DNA of 64,000 bases from Pseudomonas oryzihabitans NBRC 102199 (GCF_000730625.1 NZ_BBIT01000010.1:1-64000), one strand, 5' to 3'. Shown: positions 19,328-27,705, counted from the first letter of the stretch. The notes: generated from the sequence alone by a model not told the origin. Numbers and translations are program-made.

Positions 19328-20185
19328 CTAAGGGTCGGATACGCCAGCCAGCACAGTGGCGCCGGGTGCTCCCGCCAGCCCCCGAAACCAGCGCGCCGGC
19401 GCCACGCCGAAGGCCTGGCGGAAATGTTTCGTCATATGACTCTGGTCATAGAAGCCGGCGGCAACGGCCGCCTCGGCCAGCCCCCGACCGAGGCGCACCT
19501 GCAGCCGTACCTGGTCGAGACGGCGCAAGGTCAGGTAGCGATGGGGACTGGTGCCGAAGTAGGCACGGAAATCCCGGGTCAGACTCCAGCGATCCCGACC
19601 GGCGCAGCGGGCCAGGTCGTCGAGGGTGACCGCCTGGTCCAGATGATCCTCCAGGTATTCCCGCGCACGCAGCGCGGCGGCGAAGTCCACCCGTCCGCGA
19701 CTGGGCCAGGCCTGGCAGACCTCGGCCAGGGTCGCGACCAGGCCATAGAGGGCGTCGTCGCGAGCCAGGACATCGGATTGCGCGTCGAGGGCGGCGAACA
19801 CCGCCTCGGTGGCTCGGGCCAGGCGCGGGTCCCGGGAGACGCTCTCGCGGTGGAAGGGCAAGGGCCGTCCACCCAGGATGTCCTGCACCAGGGTCGGCGG
19901 CAGGTAGAGCATGCGATAGCGAAAGCCATCGGCAGCGCCGGCACGCCCGTCATGGACCTCGTCCGGATGCAGGATCATGGTCTCGCCGGGCAGGCTGTTG
20001 GTCCGGGCGCCGCGATAGGAAAAGCTCTGCACACCGGCCAGGGTACGGCCGATGGCATAGGTGGCATGGCGATGGGGGTCGAACGCATGGCCACTGAAGA
20101 AGGCCTCGATGGACTCCAGCTCGGCATGGGCCGGGGCGTGCCTCACCCAATCCGTGGCACCGGGCAATTCGATCTGGCTGCTCAT
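19328..20185 (-). CDS. AraC-family transcriptional regulator
   Basis: A 285-residue regulator with an N-terminal cupin-like arm domain (about 20-150, including HRHATYAIG and SFSYRGARTNSLPGE) and a C-terminal pair of helix-turn-helix motifs (about 185-275; FYDQSHMTKHFRQAFGVAPARW is the conserved second half). It starts 17 bases after the stop of the LysE-type exporter on the same strand, so the two form an operon. Such pairs usually act as amino-acid sensor and efflux pump. The frame is open far upstream, but only this ATG gives the complete AraC domain layout. Confidence 0.92.
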   Translation of the reverse strand: MSSQIELPGATDWVRHAPAHAELESIEAFFSGHAFDPHRHATYAIGRTLAGVQSFSYRGARTNSLPGETMILHPDEVHDGRAGAADGFRYRMLYLPPTLVQDILGGRPLPFHRESVSRDPRLARATEAVFAALDAQSDVLARDDALYGLVATLAEVCQAWPSRGRVDFAAALRAREYLEDHLDQAVTLDDLARCAGRDRWSLTRDFRAYFGTSPHRYLTLRRLDQVRLQVRLGRGLAEAAVAAGFYDQSHMTKHFRQAFGVAPARWFRGLAGAPGATVLAGVSDP

Positions 20186-20202
20186 GGCGACTCCTCCGGC
20201 GC

Positions 20203-20802
20203 TCAGCCTAGCAGACCGCGCCAGGCGTCGTGGAACAACAGCAGGGCACAGCCGACCAGACTCAGGCCCAGCAGCCGATTCACCGCGCGAAAGCCGCGTC
20301 CCCGCACCAGGTAGCGCCCGAGCAGCGCCCCGAGCAAAGCGTAGCTCGCCGGGGCGCCGCAGGCCGACAGCGCCAGCGGCAGCGACCAGAAGGCGATCTT
20401 GCCCCCGGTCACCTGGGCCGCCGGAAACATCACCGTGGCGATGGGCAGCACCGCCAGCCACGCCTTGGGATTGAGGCCCTGGATCAGCAGGCCGCTGGCA
20501 AAGGTCAGCCGCGTGGCGGCGCCCTCCCCCTCCGCCGTCGGCGGCGCGGCCCGGGCGATGCGATAACCGAGGTACAGGCAATAGCCACCGCCGAGGAGCG
20601 CCAGCCACGGCAGCAGCGCCCCCGAGACCACGACCGCCCCGGCATAGCCCAGCGCCAGAAAGAGCACCAGCATGGCGCAGCCCACCCCGGCATAGAACCC
20701 TAGCGACCGGCGGGCCTGGCCGCGCAAACCGGCATTGAGGCCCAGGGCGTTTACCGGGCCAGGGCTGTAGATGACGCTGAAGGCATAGAGGACGATTTCC
20801 AA
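20203..20802 (-). CDS. LysE/RhtB-family amino-acid exporter
   Basis: A 199-residue inner-membrane protein with about six hydrophobic segments, the usual length for LysE/RhtB exporters. The N-terminus SVIYSPGPVNALGLNAGLRG matches the family's PGP motif, and GLNPKAWL is the second signature. The start is taken as TTG at 20802, since no ATG or GTG lies near and AGGTG is upstream. It probably pumps out an amino acid or analogue; the substrate is not readable. It is divergent from the LacI-family gene and leads into the AraC regulator. Confidence 0.88.
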   Translation of the reverse strand: MEIVLYAFSVIYSPGPVNALGLNAGLRGQARRSLGFYAGVGCAMLVLFLALGYAGAVVVSGALLPWLALLGGGYCLYLGYRIARAAPPTAEGEGAATRLTFASGLLIQGLNPKAWLAVLPIATVMFPAAQVTGGKIAFWSLPLALSACGAPASYALLGALLGRYLVRGRGFRAVNRLLGLSLVGCALLLFHDAWRGLLG

Positions 20803-20886
20803 GGGGCACCTGCCAGGCTTCGAGAAGGAAGCCCAGGCTAGCCAGCGCGCCCGGGGTCTGGCTTGTACGTATGTGGCTGGTCTGCC

Positions 20887-20915
20887 TTGAGAGTCATCGT
20901 ATGACTCGGCAGAAT
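20887..20915 (+). promoter_or_regulatory. Autoregulated promoter of LacI gene with palindromic operator
   Basis: TTGAGA (20887-20892), a 17-base spacer and CAGAAT (20910-20915) form a sigma-70-type promoter. The palindrome GAGTCATCGTATGACTC (20891-20907) covers the -35 edge and spacer. Read on the other strand its core is AGTCATACGATGACT, identical to the site before the glucarate dehydratase gene at 4219-4233. The position suggests direct autorepression. Confidence 0.8.
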
Positions 20916-20946
20916 CAGGCTTTCCTCTCCTGTCGCGGAGTCGCTC

Positions 20947-21981
20947 TTGTCCGGTGATCGCAACACCTCGCCCTGGCCTGGCCGCCCCGATGGCAAGCCG
21001 CCGACCCTCAAGGACGTGGCGCGCCTGGCTGGGGTCTCGCCGATCACGGTCTCGCGCACCCTCAACCAGCCGGAGATCGTCCGCCCGGCATTGCGTGAGA
21101 AAGTCTTTCGCGCGGTGCGCGAGAGCGGCTACCAGCCGGCCATGCTCACCACAGGCAGCGCGCCCCAGGAGAGTCGGCTGATCGCCATCCTGGTGCCCAC
21201 CATCGTCAATTCCATCTTCGCCGACACCGTGCAGGCGCTCATGCAGACCCTGACCGAGGCCGGCCACCAGACCCTGCTGGGCCTGACCGACTATTCCACC
21301 GAACGCGAGGAGCAGCTGCTTGATGCCCTGTTGCGCCGCCGCCCCGATGCCATGGTGCTGACCGGCACCCTGCACACGGCCGCCAGCCGACTACGCCTGT
21401 CCCAGGCCGGCATTCCGCTGGTGGAGTGCTGGGACCAGGGCGAGCGGCCGCTCGACATGCTGGTGGGCTTTTCCCATGTCGCGGTAGGCCAGGCCGTCGC
21501 CCGGGCGCTGTTGGCGCGCGGCTATCGCCACTTCGCCAGCCTGACCCTGGACGATCCCCGCGGACGGCTGCGCCGCGATGCCTTACGCGACGAACTGGCC
21601 ATCCAGGGCCTGGCCGCGCCAGCCGATGTCAGCCTGCCACCGCCGGCCACCCCGGCACTGGGTCGCCAGGGCCTGGCCCGCCTGCTCGACGTTGGCGCCT
21701 GCCCCGAGGTGGTGGTCTGCAGCTCCGATACCCTCGCCCACGGGGCGTTGGCCGAAGCCCATGCGCGCGGCCTGCGGGTCCCGGAGGAGCTGGCCGTGAT
21801 GGGCTTCGGCAACCTGGCCAGCGCCGCCCATCTGATCCCGGCGCTGAGCACCGTGGACGTGCGCGGCGCCGAGATGGGCACCCAGGCCGCGGAGGCCCTG
21901 CTCGCCCGGCTGGCAGGCGCGGAGACACGGCTGCGACGGGATACCGGCTTCGAACTGGTCATGCGCGAGAGCACGCGCTGA
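20947..21981 (+). CDS. LacI-family regulator, likely aldarate-responsive
   Basis: A 344-residue LacI/GalR repressor. The helix-turn-helix and hinge are at about 20-70 (LKDVARLAGVSPITVSRTLNQPE), followed by a periplasmic-binding-protein-like effector domain to the C-terminus. It resembles GntR-type LacI members. The start is a TTG, since no in-frame ATG or GTG occurs before the HTH. The GudP-type transporter and talarate/galactarate dehydratase follow on the same strand. The identical operator before the distant glucarate dehydratase supports control of both aldarate loci, with glucarate/galactarate or a metabolite as the likely inducer (inference). Confidence 0.9.
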   Translation: MSGDRNTSPWPGRPDGKPPTLKDVARLAGVSPITVSRTLNQPEIVRPALREKVFRAVRESGYQPAMLTTGSAPQESRLIAILVPTIVNSIFADTVQALMQTLTEAGHQTLLGLTDYSTEREEQLLDALLRRRPDAMVLTGTLHTAASRLRLSQAGIPLVECWDQGERPLDMLVGFSHVAVGQAVARALLARGYRHFASLTLDDPRGRLRRDALRDELAIQGLAAPADVSLPPPATPALGRQGLARLLDVGACPEVVVCSSDTLAHGALAEAHARGLRVPEELAVMGFGNLASAAHLIPALSTVDVRGAEMGTQAAEALLARLAGAETRLRRDTGFELVMRESTR

Positions 21982-21989
21982 CGCTTGAA

Positions 21990-22003
21990 TGATTGCGTAA
22001 TCA
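21990..22003 (+). promoter_or_regulatory. Palindrome before transporter gene
   Basis: TGATTGCGTAATCA has five-base complementary arms (TGATT/AATCA) around GCGT. It lies between the LacI gene stop and the transporter start and differs from the AGTCATACGATGACT operator. It could be a second regulator site; no promoter boxes were fixed. Confidence 0.3.
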
Positions 22004-22068
22004 GCTTAGCGTCCTCCTGCAGGTGCTGGCCTCGCCGCCGGCTTTGCCCGCTGAAAAGGACAATAACA

Positions 22069-23427
22069 ATGCGCAACCCCACCGCTCCGTCGCGGCGGAC
22101 CCACGTCCGCTATCTGGTCCTGGCGATGATTTTCCTGGTCACGGTATTCAACTACGTCGACCGCGCCACCCTCTCCATCGCCGCACCGGCCATGCGTCAC
22201 GACCTCGGCTTCGACGCCGTGGCCATGGGTCTTGCCTTCTCGGCCTTTGGCTGGGCCTATACCGCCATGCAGATTCCCGGCGGCATCGTGCTCGATCGCT
22301 TCGGCTCGCGCCTGGTGCTGGGCGCCAGCCTGATTCTCTGGTCGGCGCTGACCTTCCTGCAGGGCTACGTCGAATTCTTCTCCTCGGCACTACTGGCTCT
22401 GTTCGTGCTGCGCTTTCTGATGGGGGTGGCGGAGTCGCCGGCCTTTCCGGCCAACAATCGCCTCACGGTGATGTGGTTCTCGCGCCAGGAGCGCGGCCTG
22501 GCCACCGCCATCTTCCAGTCGGCGCAGTATTTCGCCCTGGCGGTGTTCACGCCGCTGATGGTGATCCTGCTCAACCAGTTCGGCTGGGAGCACGTATTCT
22601 TCTGGACGGGCGGCGCCGGCATCCTCATCGGCCTGCTGTGGTTCGCCACCGTGCAGGAGCCCCGGCACGACAAAAGGGTCAGCCAGAGCGAGCTGGACCA
22701 CATCGAGGCCGGCGGCGGTCTGCCCGACCTGGGCGACACCCGGGCGCCCTTCAGCTGGCGCACCTTCAAGGCCATCAGCGGCAATCGCATGATGCTGGGC
22801 ATCTACCTGGGGCAGTTCTGCCTGACCACCATCACCTGGTTCTTCCTCACCTGGTTTCCCACCTACCTGGTCGAGGCCAAGGGCCTGACAATGCTCAAGG
22901 TCGGCCTGATCGCCGCCATCCCGCCGGTGGCCGGCTGCCTGGGCGGCGTTCTCGGCGGACTCTGGTCGGACGGCATGCTGCGCCGCGGCTACAGCCTCAC
23001 CGCCGCGCGCAAGACGCCGATCATCGTCGGCCTGCTGCTCTCCAGCAGCATCGTGGTGGCCAACTACACCCAGTCCATCGCCCTGGTCACCCTGGTGATG
23101 TCCATCGCCTTCTTCGCCAAGGGCGTGGGCAACCTCGGCTGGTGCATCGTCGGCGACGTCTCGCCTAAGCGCGCCATGGGCGTGAGCGGGGCCATCTTCA
23201 ACTTCTGCGGCAACATCGCCAGCATCGTCACCCCGCTGGCCATCGGCCTGATGATCAACCAGCTCGGCTCCTTCGACGTGGCCCTCACCTACGTCGCCGC
23301 CATGGGCCTGCTCGGCGCCTTCTCCTACCTGGTCATCGTCGGCCCGCTCAAGCGCCTGGACCTGGGCGAGCTCAACGACGAGCCATCCGCCACCACAGAC
23401 ACCGCCCTGCCTGCCACCCGCCCCTGA
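22069..23427 (+). CDS. gudP: MFS D-glucarate/galactarate transporter
   Basis: A 452-residue major facilitator, almost the length of E. coli GudP, with twelve transmembrane segments. FNYVDRATLSIAAPAM near the N-terminus and GWAYTAMQIPGG, GVAESPAFPANNRL and WFSRQERGLATAIF are characteristic of the hexarate (GudP/GarP) group within the ACS family. It is expected to import D-glucarate and galactarate with protons. ATG 22069 is chosen for AAGGA eight bases upstream. It lies between the LacI regulator and the talarate/galactarate dehydratase, 24 bases from the latter, so the two are probably co-transcribed. Confidence 0.92.
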   Translation: MRNPTAPSRRTHVRYLVLAMIFLVTVFNYVDRATLSIAAPAMRHDLGFDAVAMGLAFSAFGWAYTAMQIPGGIVLDRFGSRLVLGASLILWSALTFLQGYVEFFSSALLALFVLRFLMGVAESPAFPANNRLTVMWFSRQERGLATAIFQSAQYFALAVFTPLMVILLNQFGWEHVFFWTGGAGILIGLLWFATVQEPRHDKRVSQSELDHIEAGGGLPDLGDTRAPFSWRTFKAISGNRMMLGIYLGQFCLTTITWFFLTWFPTYLVEAKGLTMLKVGLIAAIPPVAGCLGGVLGGLWSDGMLRRGYSLTAARKTPIIVGLLLSSSIVVANYTQSIALVTLVMSIAFFAKGVGNLGWCIVGDVSPKRAMGVSGAIFNFCGNIASIVTPLAIGLMINQLGSFDVALTYVAAMGLLGAFSYLVIVGPLKRLDLGELNDEPSATTDTALPATRP

Positions 23428-23451
23428 TCCCTCACCCCGGAGACTTTCCCC

Positions 23452-24603
23452 ATGACCGACACCTCCTACAGCGCCGACCAGGACCGCATCGCCTGGGTCC
23501 GTCTGGCTTCCGTGTTCCTGCCGCTGGCCACCCCCATCAGCGACGCCAAGGTGCTCACCGGCCGGCAGAAGCCGATGACCGAGATCGCCATCCTCTTCGT
23601 CGAGATCGAGACCCGCGACGGCCAGCGTGGCCTGGGCTTCAGCTATTCCAAGCGCGCCGGTGGCCCGGGCCAGTTCGCCCACGCCCGGGAAATCGCCCCG
23701 GTGCTGCTCGACGAGAATCCCAGCGACATCCAGAAACTCTGGACCAAGCTCTGCTGGGCCGGCGCCTCGGTGGGTCGCAGCGGCATCGCCACCCAGGCCA
23801 TCGGCGCCTTCGACGTGGCCCTCTGGGACCTCAAGGCCCGTCGCGCCAACCTTTCCCTGGCGCGCCTGCTGGGCGCCCAGCGCGACTCGGTACGTTGCTA
23901 CAACACCTCCGGCGGCTTCCTGCACACGCCACTGGAGCAGTTGCTGGTGAACACCGATCTTTCCCGGGAAAAAGGCATCGGCGGCATCAAGCTCAAGGTC
24001 GGCCAGCCCGACTGCGCCCTGGACCTTGAGCGCGTCGCCCGCGTGCGCCGCCACCTGGGCGAAAGCTTCCCGCTGATGGTCGACGCCAACCAGCAATGGG
24101 ACCGACCCACCGCCCAGCGGATGTGCCGGCGCTTCGAGGAATTCAACCTGATCTGGATCGAGGAACCGCTGGACTGCTACGACGCCGAGGGCCACGCCGC
24201 CCTGGCCGCGGCCTTCGATACCCCCATCGCCACCGGCGAGATGCTCACCAGCATTGCCGAACACCAGGAATTCATTCGTCTGCGCGGTGCCGACTTCCTG
24301 ATGCCCGACGCGCCAAGGGTGGGCGGTATCACGCCCTTCCTCAAGGTGGCTGCGCTGGCCGAGCAGGCCGGCGTGATGCTGGCGCCGCACTTCGCCATGG
24401 AATTGCATGTGCACCTGGCCGCCACCTACCCCACCGAGCCCTGGGTGGAACACTTCGAATGGCTGGAGCCGCTGTTCAACGAACGCCTGGAAACCCGTGA
24501 CGGGCGGATGCTGGTGCCGACCCGCCCGGGCCTGGGGCTGTCGCTTAGCGACAGGGTCGCCGGCTGGACCGCGCAGGAAGCCGAATTCGGCCGGCGCGGC
24601 TGA
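23452..24603 (+). CDS. L-talarate/galactarate dehydratase
   Basis: A 383-residue enolase-superfamily enzyme of the mandelate-racemase subgroup. It matches the TalrD/GalrD family residue for residue at the active site: Lys180 and Lys182 (IKLKVGQ), metal ligands Asp211 (MVDANQQWDR), Glu237 (WIEEPL) and Glu263 (ATGEM), and the Asp286/His313 dyad (MPDAP, APHFAMEL). A constant offset of 15 aligns these with the numbering I recall for Salmonella TalrD. It dehydrates galactarate or L-talarate to 5-keto-4-deoxyglucarate, the same product as GudD makes. Downstream aldolase or KDG dehydratase genes are not in the window. Confidence 0.93.
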   Translation: MTDTSYSADQDRIAWVRLASVFLPLATPISDAKVLTGRQKPMTEIAILFVEIETRDGQRGLGFSYSKRAGGPGQFAHAREIAPVLLDENPSDIQKLWTKLCWAGASVGRSGIATQAIGAFDVALWDLKARRANLSLARLLGAQRDSVRCYNTSGGFLHTPLEQLLVNTDLSREKGIGGIKLKVGQPDCALDLERVARVRRHLGESFPLMVDANQQWDRPTAQRMCRRFEEFNLIWIEEPLDCYDAEGHAALAAAFDTPIATGEMLTSIAEHQEFIRLRGADFLMPDAPRVGGITPFLKVAALAEQAGVMLAPHFAMELHVHLAATYPTEPWVEHFEWLEPLFNERLETRDGRMLVPTRPGLGLSLSDRVAGWTAQEAEFGRRG

Positions 24604-24675
24604 CACCCGCTCTGCGCCGCGAACTCCACACGGGTGTGGCACTCTATCCAGGCCAAGGCCTGGAAGAGAAAGCCC

Positions 24676-26121
24676 ATGTTCGGATCGCTGCGCAGTCGTC
24701 TGATTGCCCTGCTGCTGATGCTCGGCGGCATGGCCGTCGGGGTCGGCTGGCTGATGATCCTGCTCTTGCGCCAGTCGGAAAGCGCCCAGCTCGGCCAGGC
24801 CACGGTGGAAGCCGAGCAGGCCTGCCAGGCCATCGCCAGCAGCTATCGCTTCTACAGCAATGGCTGGTCCGGCCCTACCGCGGGCCTCGCCGACCCGTCG
24901 CTGCAGCGCAGTCTCGGGGGCGTGGCCAGTGTCGCCCTGCTGCGCTATCGCGGCATGGCCGGCGGCCTCTGGCAGGAACAGGCGGGACTGCTGGCCGATG
25001 CCAGTCCCTTCCCCCTGACCGCCGCCGAACGCCAGCACCTGGCCGATCTCTCCGCCGCGACCCTGGCCGAGGCACGCAGCCTGAGCGACAGCTTCAGCGC
25101 GGACGGCGCCACGGTGCTGGTGGCCGCCTGCCCGCTGTCCGGGCCCATTGCCGATCTCGCCGCCTGGACCCTGACCCGCCTGACCTTCGCCGAGGGCAGC
25201 GGGCAGCGCCAGCTGAAACTGGGCCTGGGCCTGCTGCTGCTGGCCATGCTCGCCGCCACCCTGCTGCTCGGCCGACTCACCTGGCAGTGGTCGCGCCATG
25301 TCGCGCGGGTCGAGCGCGATCTGGGCGCCAATGCCAGCCATGACCTGCCCACCCTCGCCCTGACTGGCGAGCGCGAGCTGGACCGGGTGCTGGCGGCGCT
25401 CAACCAGGCCGGGCAGCGCCTGACCCAGGCCCGGGACGAGGCCCAGCGATTGACCACCCAGGTCCACGCCAGTGAACGGCTGGCCGCCCTCGGTCGGGTG
25501 GCCGCCGGGGTCGCCCACGAGATCCGCAACCCTCTGGCCGCCATGCGCCTCAAGGCCGAGAACGCCCTGGCCGGCGACAGCGGCCGGCAGCAGAAGGCGC
25601 TGGACGCCATCCTCACCCAGGTCACCCGGCTGGACCGCCTGCTGCGCCGCCTGCTCGACCTCACCCAGCCGCTGCACCTGCAACCCACTGTCATCGCGCT
25701 GCCGGCCTTTTGCCGCGAGGTGCTGGCCGGTCACGAAGACCAGGCCGCCCAGCGCGGCATCCGCCTGACCGCCCGGGTGGCCGTCGAAGAGGGCTGGTTC
25801 GATCGCGACGCCCTGGCCCGCGCCCTGGACAACCTGCTGCTCAACGCCCTCCAGGCCGCCCCGGCAGACAGCGAAATCCGTCTCGACGCCAGCCGGCGCG
25901 GCGACTGGCTGGTGCTGGCGGTGGAAGACGAAGGCCAGGGGCCACCCGCCGAGTTGCGCGCCCAGCTCTTCGAGCCCTTCGTCACCGGTCGCCCGGAGGG
26001 CACCGGCCTGGGCCTGGCCCTGGTCCGCGAGACCGCCCGCGCCCACGGCGGCGAGGCGCGACTGATCGATCCCTCCCTTCCCACGCGCTTCGAGATCCTC
26101 CTGCCATGCCAACCCTGCTGA
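24676..26121 (+). CDS. Sensor histidine kinase of a sigma-54 two-component system
   Basis: A 481-residue membrane histidine kinase. TM1 is about residues 9-31, a periplasmic sensor region of about 150 residues follows, and TM2 is about 181-199. A short linker leads to the DHp helix with phospho-acceptor His281 (GVAHEIRNPLAAMRLKAENAL) and the ATPase domain (DNLLLNALQAAP as N box; GTGLGLALVRE as G2). The sensor has no recognised named fold. ATG 24676 is preferred to 24634 because it begins just before the TM1 positive charges. The last 16 bases overlap the response-regulator gene. The signal is unknown. Confidence 0.9.
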   Translation: MFGSLRSRLIALLLMLGGMAVGVGWLMILLLRQSESAQLGQATVEAEQACQAIASSYRFYSNGWSGPTAGLADPSLQRSLGGVASVALLRYRGMAGGLWQEQAGLLADASPFPLTAAERQHLADLSAATLAEARSLSDSFSADGATVLVAACPLSGPIADLAAWTLTRLTFAEGSGQRQLKLGLGLLLLAMLAATLLLGRLTWQWSRHVARVERDLGANASHDLPTLALTGERELDRVLAALNQAGQRLTQARDEAQRLTTQVHASERLAALGRVAAGVAHEIRNPLAAMRLKAENALAGDSGRQQKALDAILTQVTRLDRLLRRLLDLTQPLHLQPTVIALPAFCREVLAGHEDQAAQRGIRLTARVAVEEGWFDRDALARALDNLLLNALQAAPADSEIRLDASRRGDWLVLAVEDEGQGPPAELRAQLFEPFVTGRPEGTGLGLALVRETARAHGGEARLIDPSLPTRFEILLPCQPC

Positions 26122-27443
26122 TCATCGATGACGACGCCGGTCTGCGCGACGCCCTGGCGGAAACCGCCGCGGACCAGGGCTACCGGGTGCTGCAGGCCGA
26201 CGGGGGCGAAGCGGGCTTGCAGCTCCTGACGCAGGAGGCGGTGGACGCCGTGCTGCTCGACCTGCGCATGCCCGGGCTGGATGGCCTGGAGGTGCTGGCG
26301 CGCATCCGCGCCCTCCCCGAACCACCGGCGGTCACGGTGCTGACCGCCTTCGCCAGCGCCGGCAACACCATCGAGGCCATGCGCCTGGGCGCCTTCGACC
26401 ACCTCACCAAGCCCATCGGCCGTGACGAGCTGATCCGGGTACTGGCCGGCATGACCGCCCAGCGCCGTCCGGCCAGTGCGCCACCGGCCGCGGTCGAGGG
26501 CCATACCCTGGTGGGCGGCAGCGACGCCCTGCGCCAGGTGCAGAAGACCATCGGCCGCCTGGTGGACAGCGAGGCCACGGTGCTGGTGACCGGCGAGACC
26601 GGCACCGGCAAGGAACTGGTGGCCCGGGCCATCCACGAGCATGGCAAGAGACGCGGGGCGCCCTTCGTGGCGGTCAATTGCGCGGCCATCCCGCCGGATC
26701 TGCTGGAAAGCGAACTCTTCGGCCATGTGCGCGGCGCCTTCAGCGGGGCCACCGCCAATCGCCTCGGTGCCTTTCGCGAAGCCCAGGGCGGCACCCTCTT
26801 TCTCGACGAGATCGGCGACATGCCGCTGCCGATGCAGGCCAAGATCCTGCGCGCCCTGCAGGAACGCGAGGTGACGCCGGTGGGTGGCGCGCCGGTGCGC
26901 CTGGACGTGCGCCTGGTGGCCGCCACCCACCGCGACCTGGCCCAGCGGGTCGCCAGCGGCGACTTCCGCGAGGACCTCTTCTATCGCCTGCACGTGGTAC
27001 CCATCCACCTGCCGGCGCTGCGCGAGCGGCGGGCCGACATCCTGCCGCTGGCCGAACACTTCCTCGCCCCCAGCGGCCGCGTCCTGGCGGACGATGCCGC
27101 CGCCCTGCTCTTGCGCCACCCCTGGCCGGGCAACGTGCGCGAATTGCGCAACGCCATCCAGCGCGCCGCGACCCTGGCCCAGGGCGAACGCATCGTCGCC
27201 GCCGACCTGGCCTTTCTGCAGGGCGAGCCCCCGGATGCGGTCGCCATCGACGCCAGCTGGCCGGAGGAGACCCTGGCCGAAGCCACCGCGCGCCTGGAAC
27301 GCCTGCTGATCGAGCGCGCCCTGCAGCGCAGCGGCGGCAATCGCGCCGAAGCGGCCCGCCGCCTGGGCATCCATCGCCAGCTGCTCTACACCAAGCTGAG
27401 TCGGCTGGGCCTGGGTGTCGGCGCAGACGACAGTCCCGCTTAG
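26106..27443 (+). CDS. NtrC-type sigma-54 response regulator
   Basis: A 445-residue bacterial enhancer-binding protein. The receiver domain has Asp52 (LLDLRMPG) and Lys102 (HLTKPIG). The AAA+ domain shows Walker A GETGTGKE (163-170), Walker B LFLDEIGD (Asp234) and the sigma-54 contact loop as GAFSGA (210-215), where serine replaces the usual threonine of GAFTGA. A Fis-type helix-turn-helix ends the protein (GGNRAEAARRLGIHRQLLYTKL). It overlaps the kinase gene by 16 bases. A -24/-12 promoter with tandem upstream sites lies 150-260 bases beyond its stop, so its target is probably the exported protein gene that follows. Confidence 0.93.
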   Translation: MPTLLIIDDDAGLRDALAETAADQGYRVLQADGGEAGLQLLTQEAVDAVLLDLRMPGLDGLEVLARIRALPEPPAVTVLTAFASAGNTIEAMRLGAFDHLTKPIGRDELIRVLAGMTAQRRPASAPPAAVEGHTLVGGSDALRQVQKTIGRLVDSEATVLVTGETGTGKELVARAIHEHGKRRGAPFVAVNCAAIPPDLLESELFGHVRGAFSGATANRLGAFREAQGGTLFLDEIGDMPLPMQAKILRALQEREVTPVGGAPVRLDVRLVAATHRDLAQRVASGDFREDLFYRLHVVPIHLPALRERRADILPLAEHFLAPSGRVLADDAAALLLRHPWPGNVRELRNAIQRAATLAQGERIVAADLAFLQGEPPDAVAIDASWPEETLAEATARLERLLIERALQRSGGNRAEAARRLGIHRQLLYTKLSRLGLGVGADDSPA

Positions 27444-27583
27444 AGCCTATTCAAAGTCTCGCGAGCTAGAGACAAACAAGGCGAAAATGACTGAGGAAGC
27501 GGAGTTTACGAGTGGTAAATGAGCATTCCGAAGCCATTTTCAACGCCGTTTGGCCGACGCGCAGCAGACTTTGGACAGGCTCT
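27442..27583. repeat. Structured 142-bp repeat, copy 2 (MITE-like)
   Basis: The arms AGAGCCTATTCAAAGTCT (27442-27459) and AGACTTTGGACAGGCTCT (27566-27583) pair. Compared with copy 1 at 17093-17234, about six stem pairs are changed on both sides so that pairing is kept, while the loops are nearly identical. The element starts within the TAG stop codon of the response-regulator gene. It may act as a 3'-end RNA structure or terminator; this is inference. Confidence 0.88.
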
Positions 27584-27588
27584 TAGGC

Positions 27589-27643
27589 TGTCCGCTTTGC
27601 CGACAGGCCTGTCCGCCAGCCGGACGCAATGCCGGGCTCGGAC
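27589..27643 (+). promoter_or_regulatory. Candidate enhancer (UAS) array for the sigma-54 regulator
   Basis: TGTCCG occurs at 27589 and 27610, exactly 21 bp apart (two helical turns). The second copy is part of the inverted repeat GTCCG-CCAGC-CGGAC (27611-27625); the first is followed by CCGACA. A further CGGAC is at 27639-27643. The array is 65-100 bp upstream of a -24 element, a normal distance for NtrC-type activators. Confidence 0.6.
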
Positions 27644-27689
27644 GGTCTCAATAAATCGCAAGGTATTGATTTATATAGAAAATAAAAGC

Positions 27690-27705
27690 TGGCACAGGCC
27701 CTGCA
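27690..27705 (+). promoter_or_regulatory. Sigma-54 (-24/-12) promoter
   Basis: TGGCACAGGCCCTGCA matches the TGGCACG-N4-TTGCA consensus, with GG and GC at the required spacing. An AT-rich stretch (27650-27690) lies directly upstream. Transcription would start near 27716, giving a leader of about 24 bases before the ATG at 27740. Confidence 0.85.

Noticed and set aside
19328-20809. A 493-residue protein reading through the LysE-type gene into the AraC gene
   Set aside because: Only the part from 20185 is AraC-like. The upstream part overlaps the LysE-type gene in another frame.
24626-24663. Short inverted repeats CCACAC/GTGTGG and CCAGGCC/GGCCTGG before the kinase gene
   Set aside because: They are short and GC-rich with no T run or known motif, and chance is likely at this composition.
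22390-26112. A 1240-codon open frame on the minus strand
   Set aside because: It is the shadow of the transporter, dehydratase and kinase genes. Its composition is low-complexity Gly/Gln/Ala/His and shows no domain.
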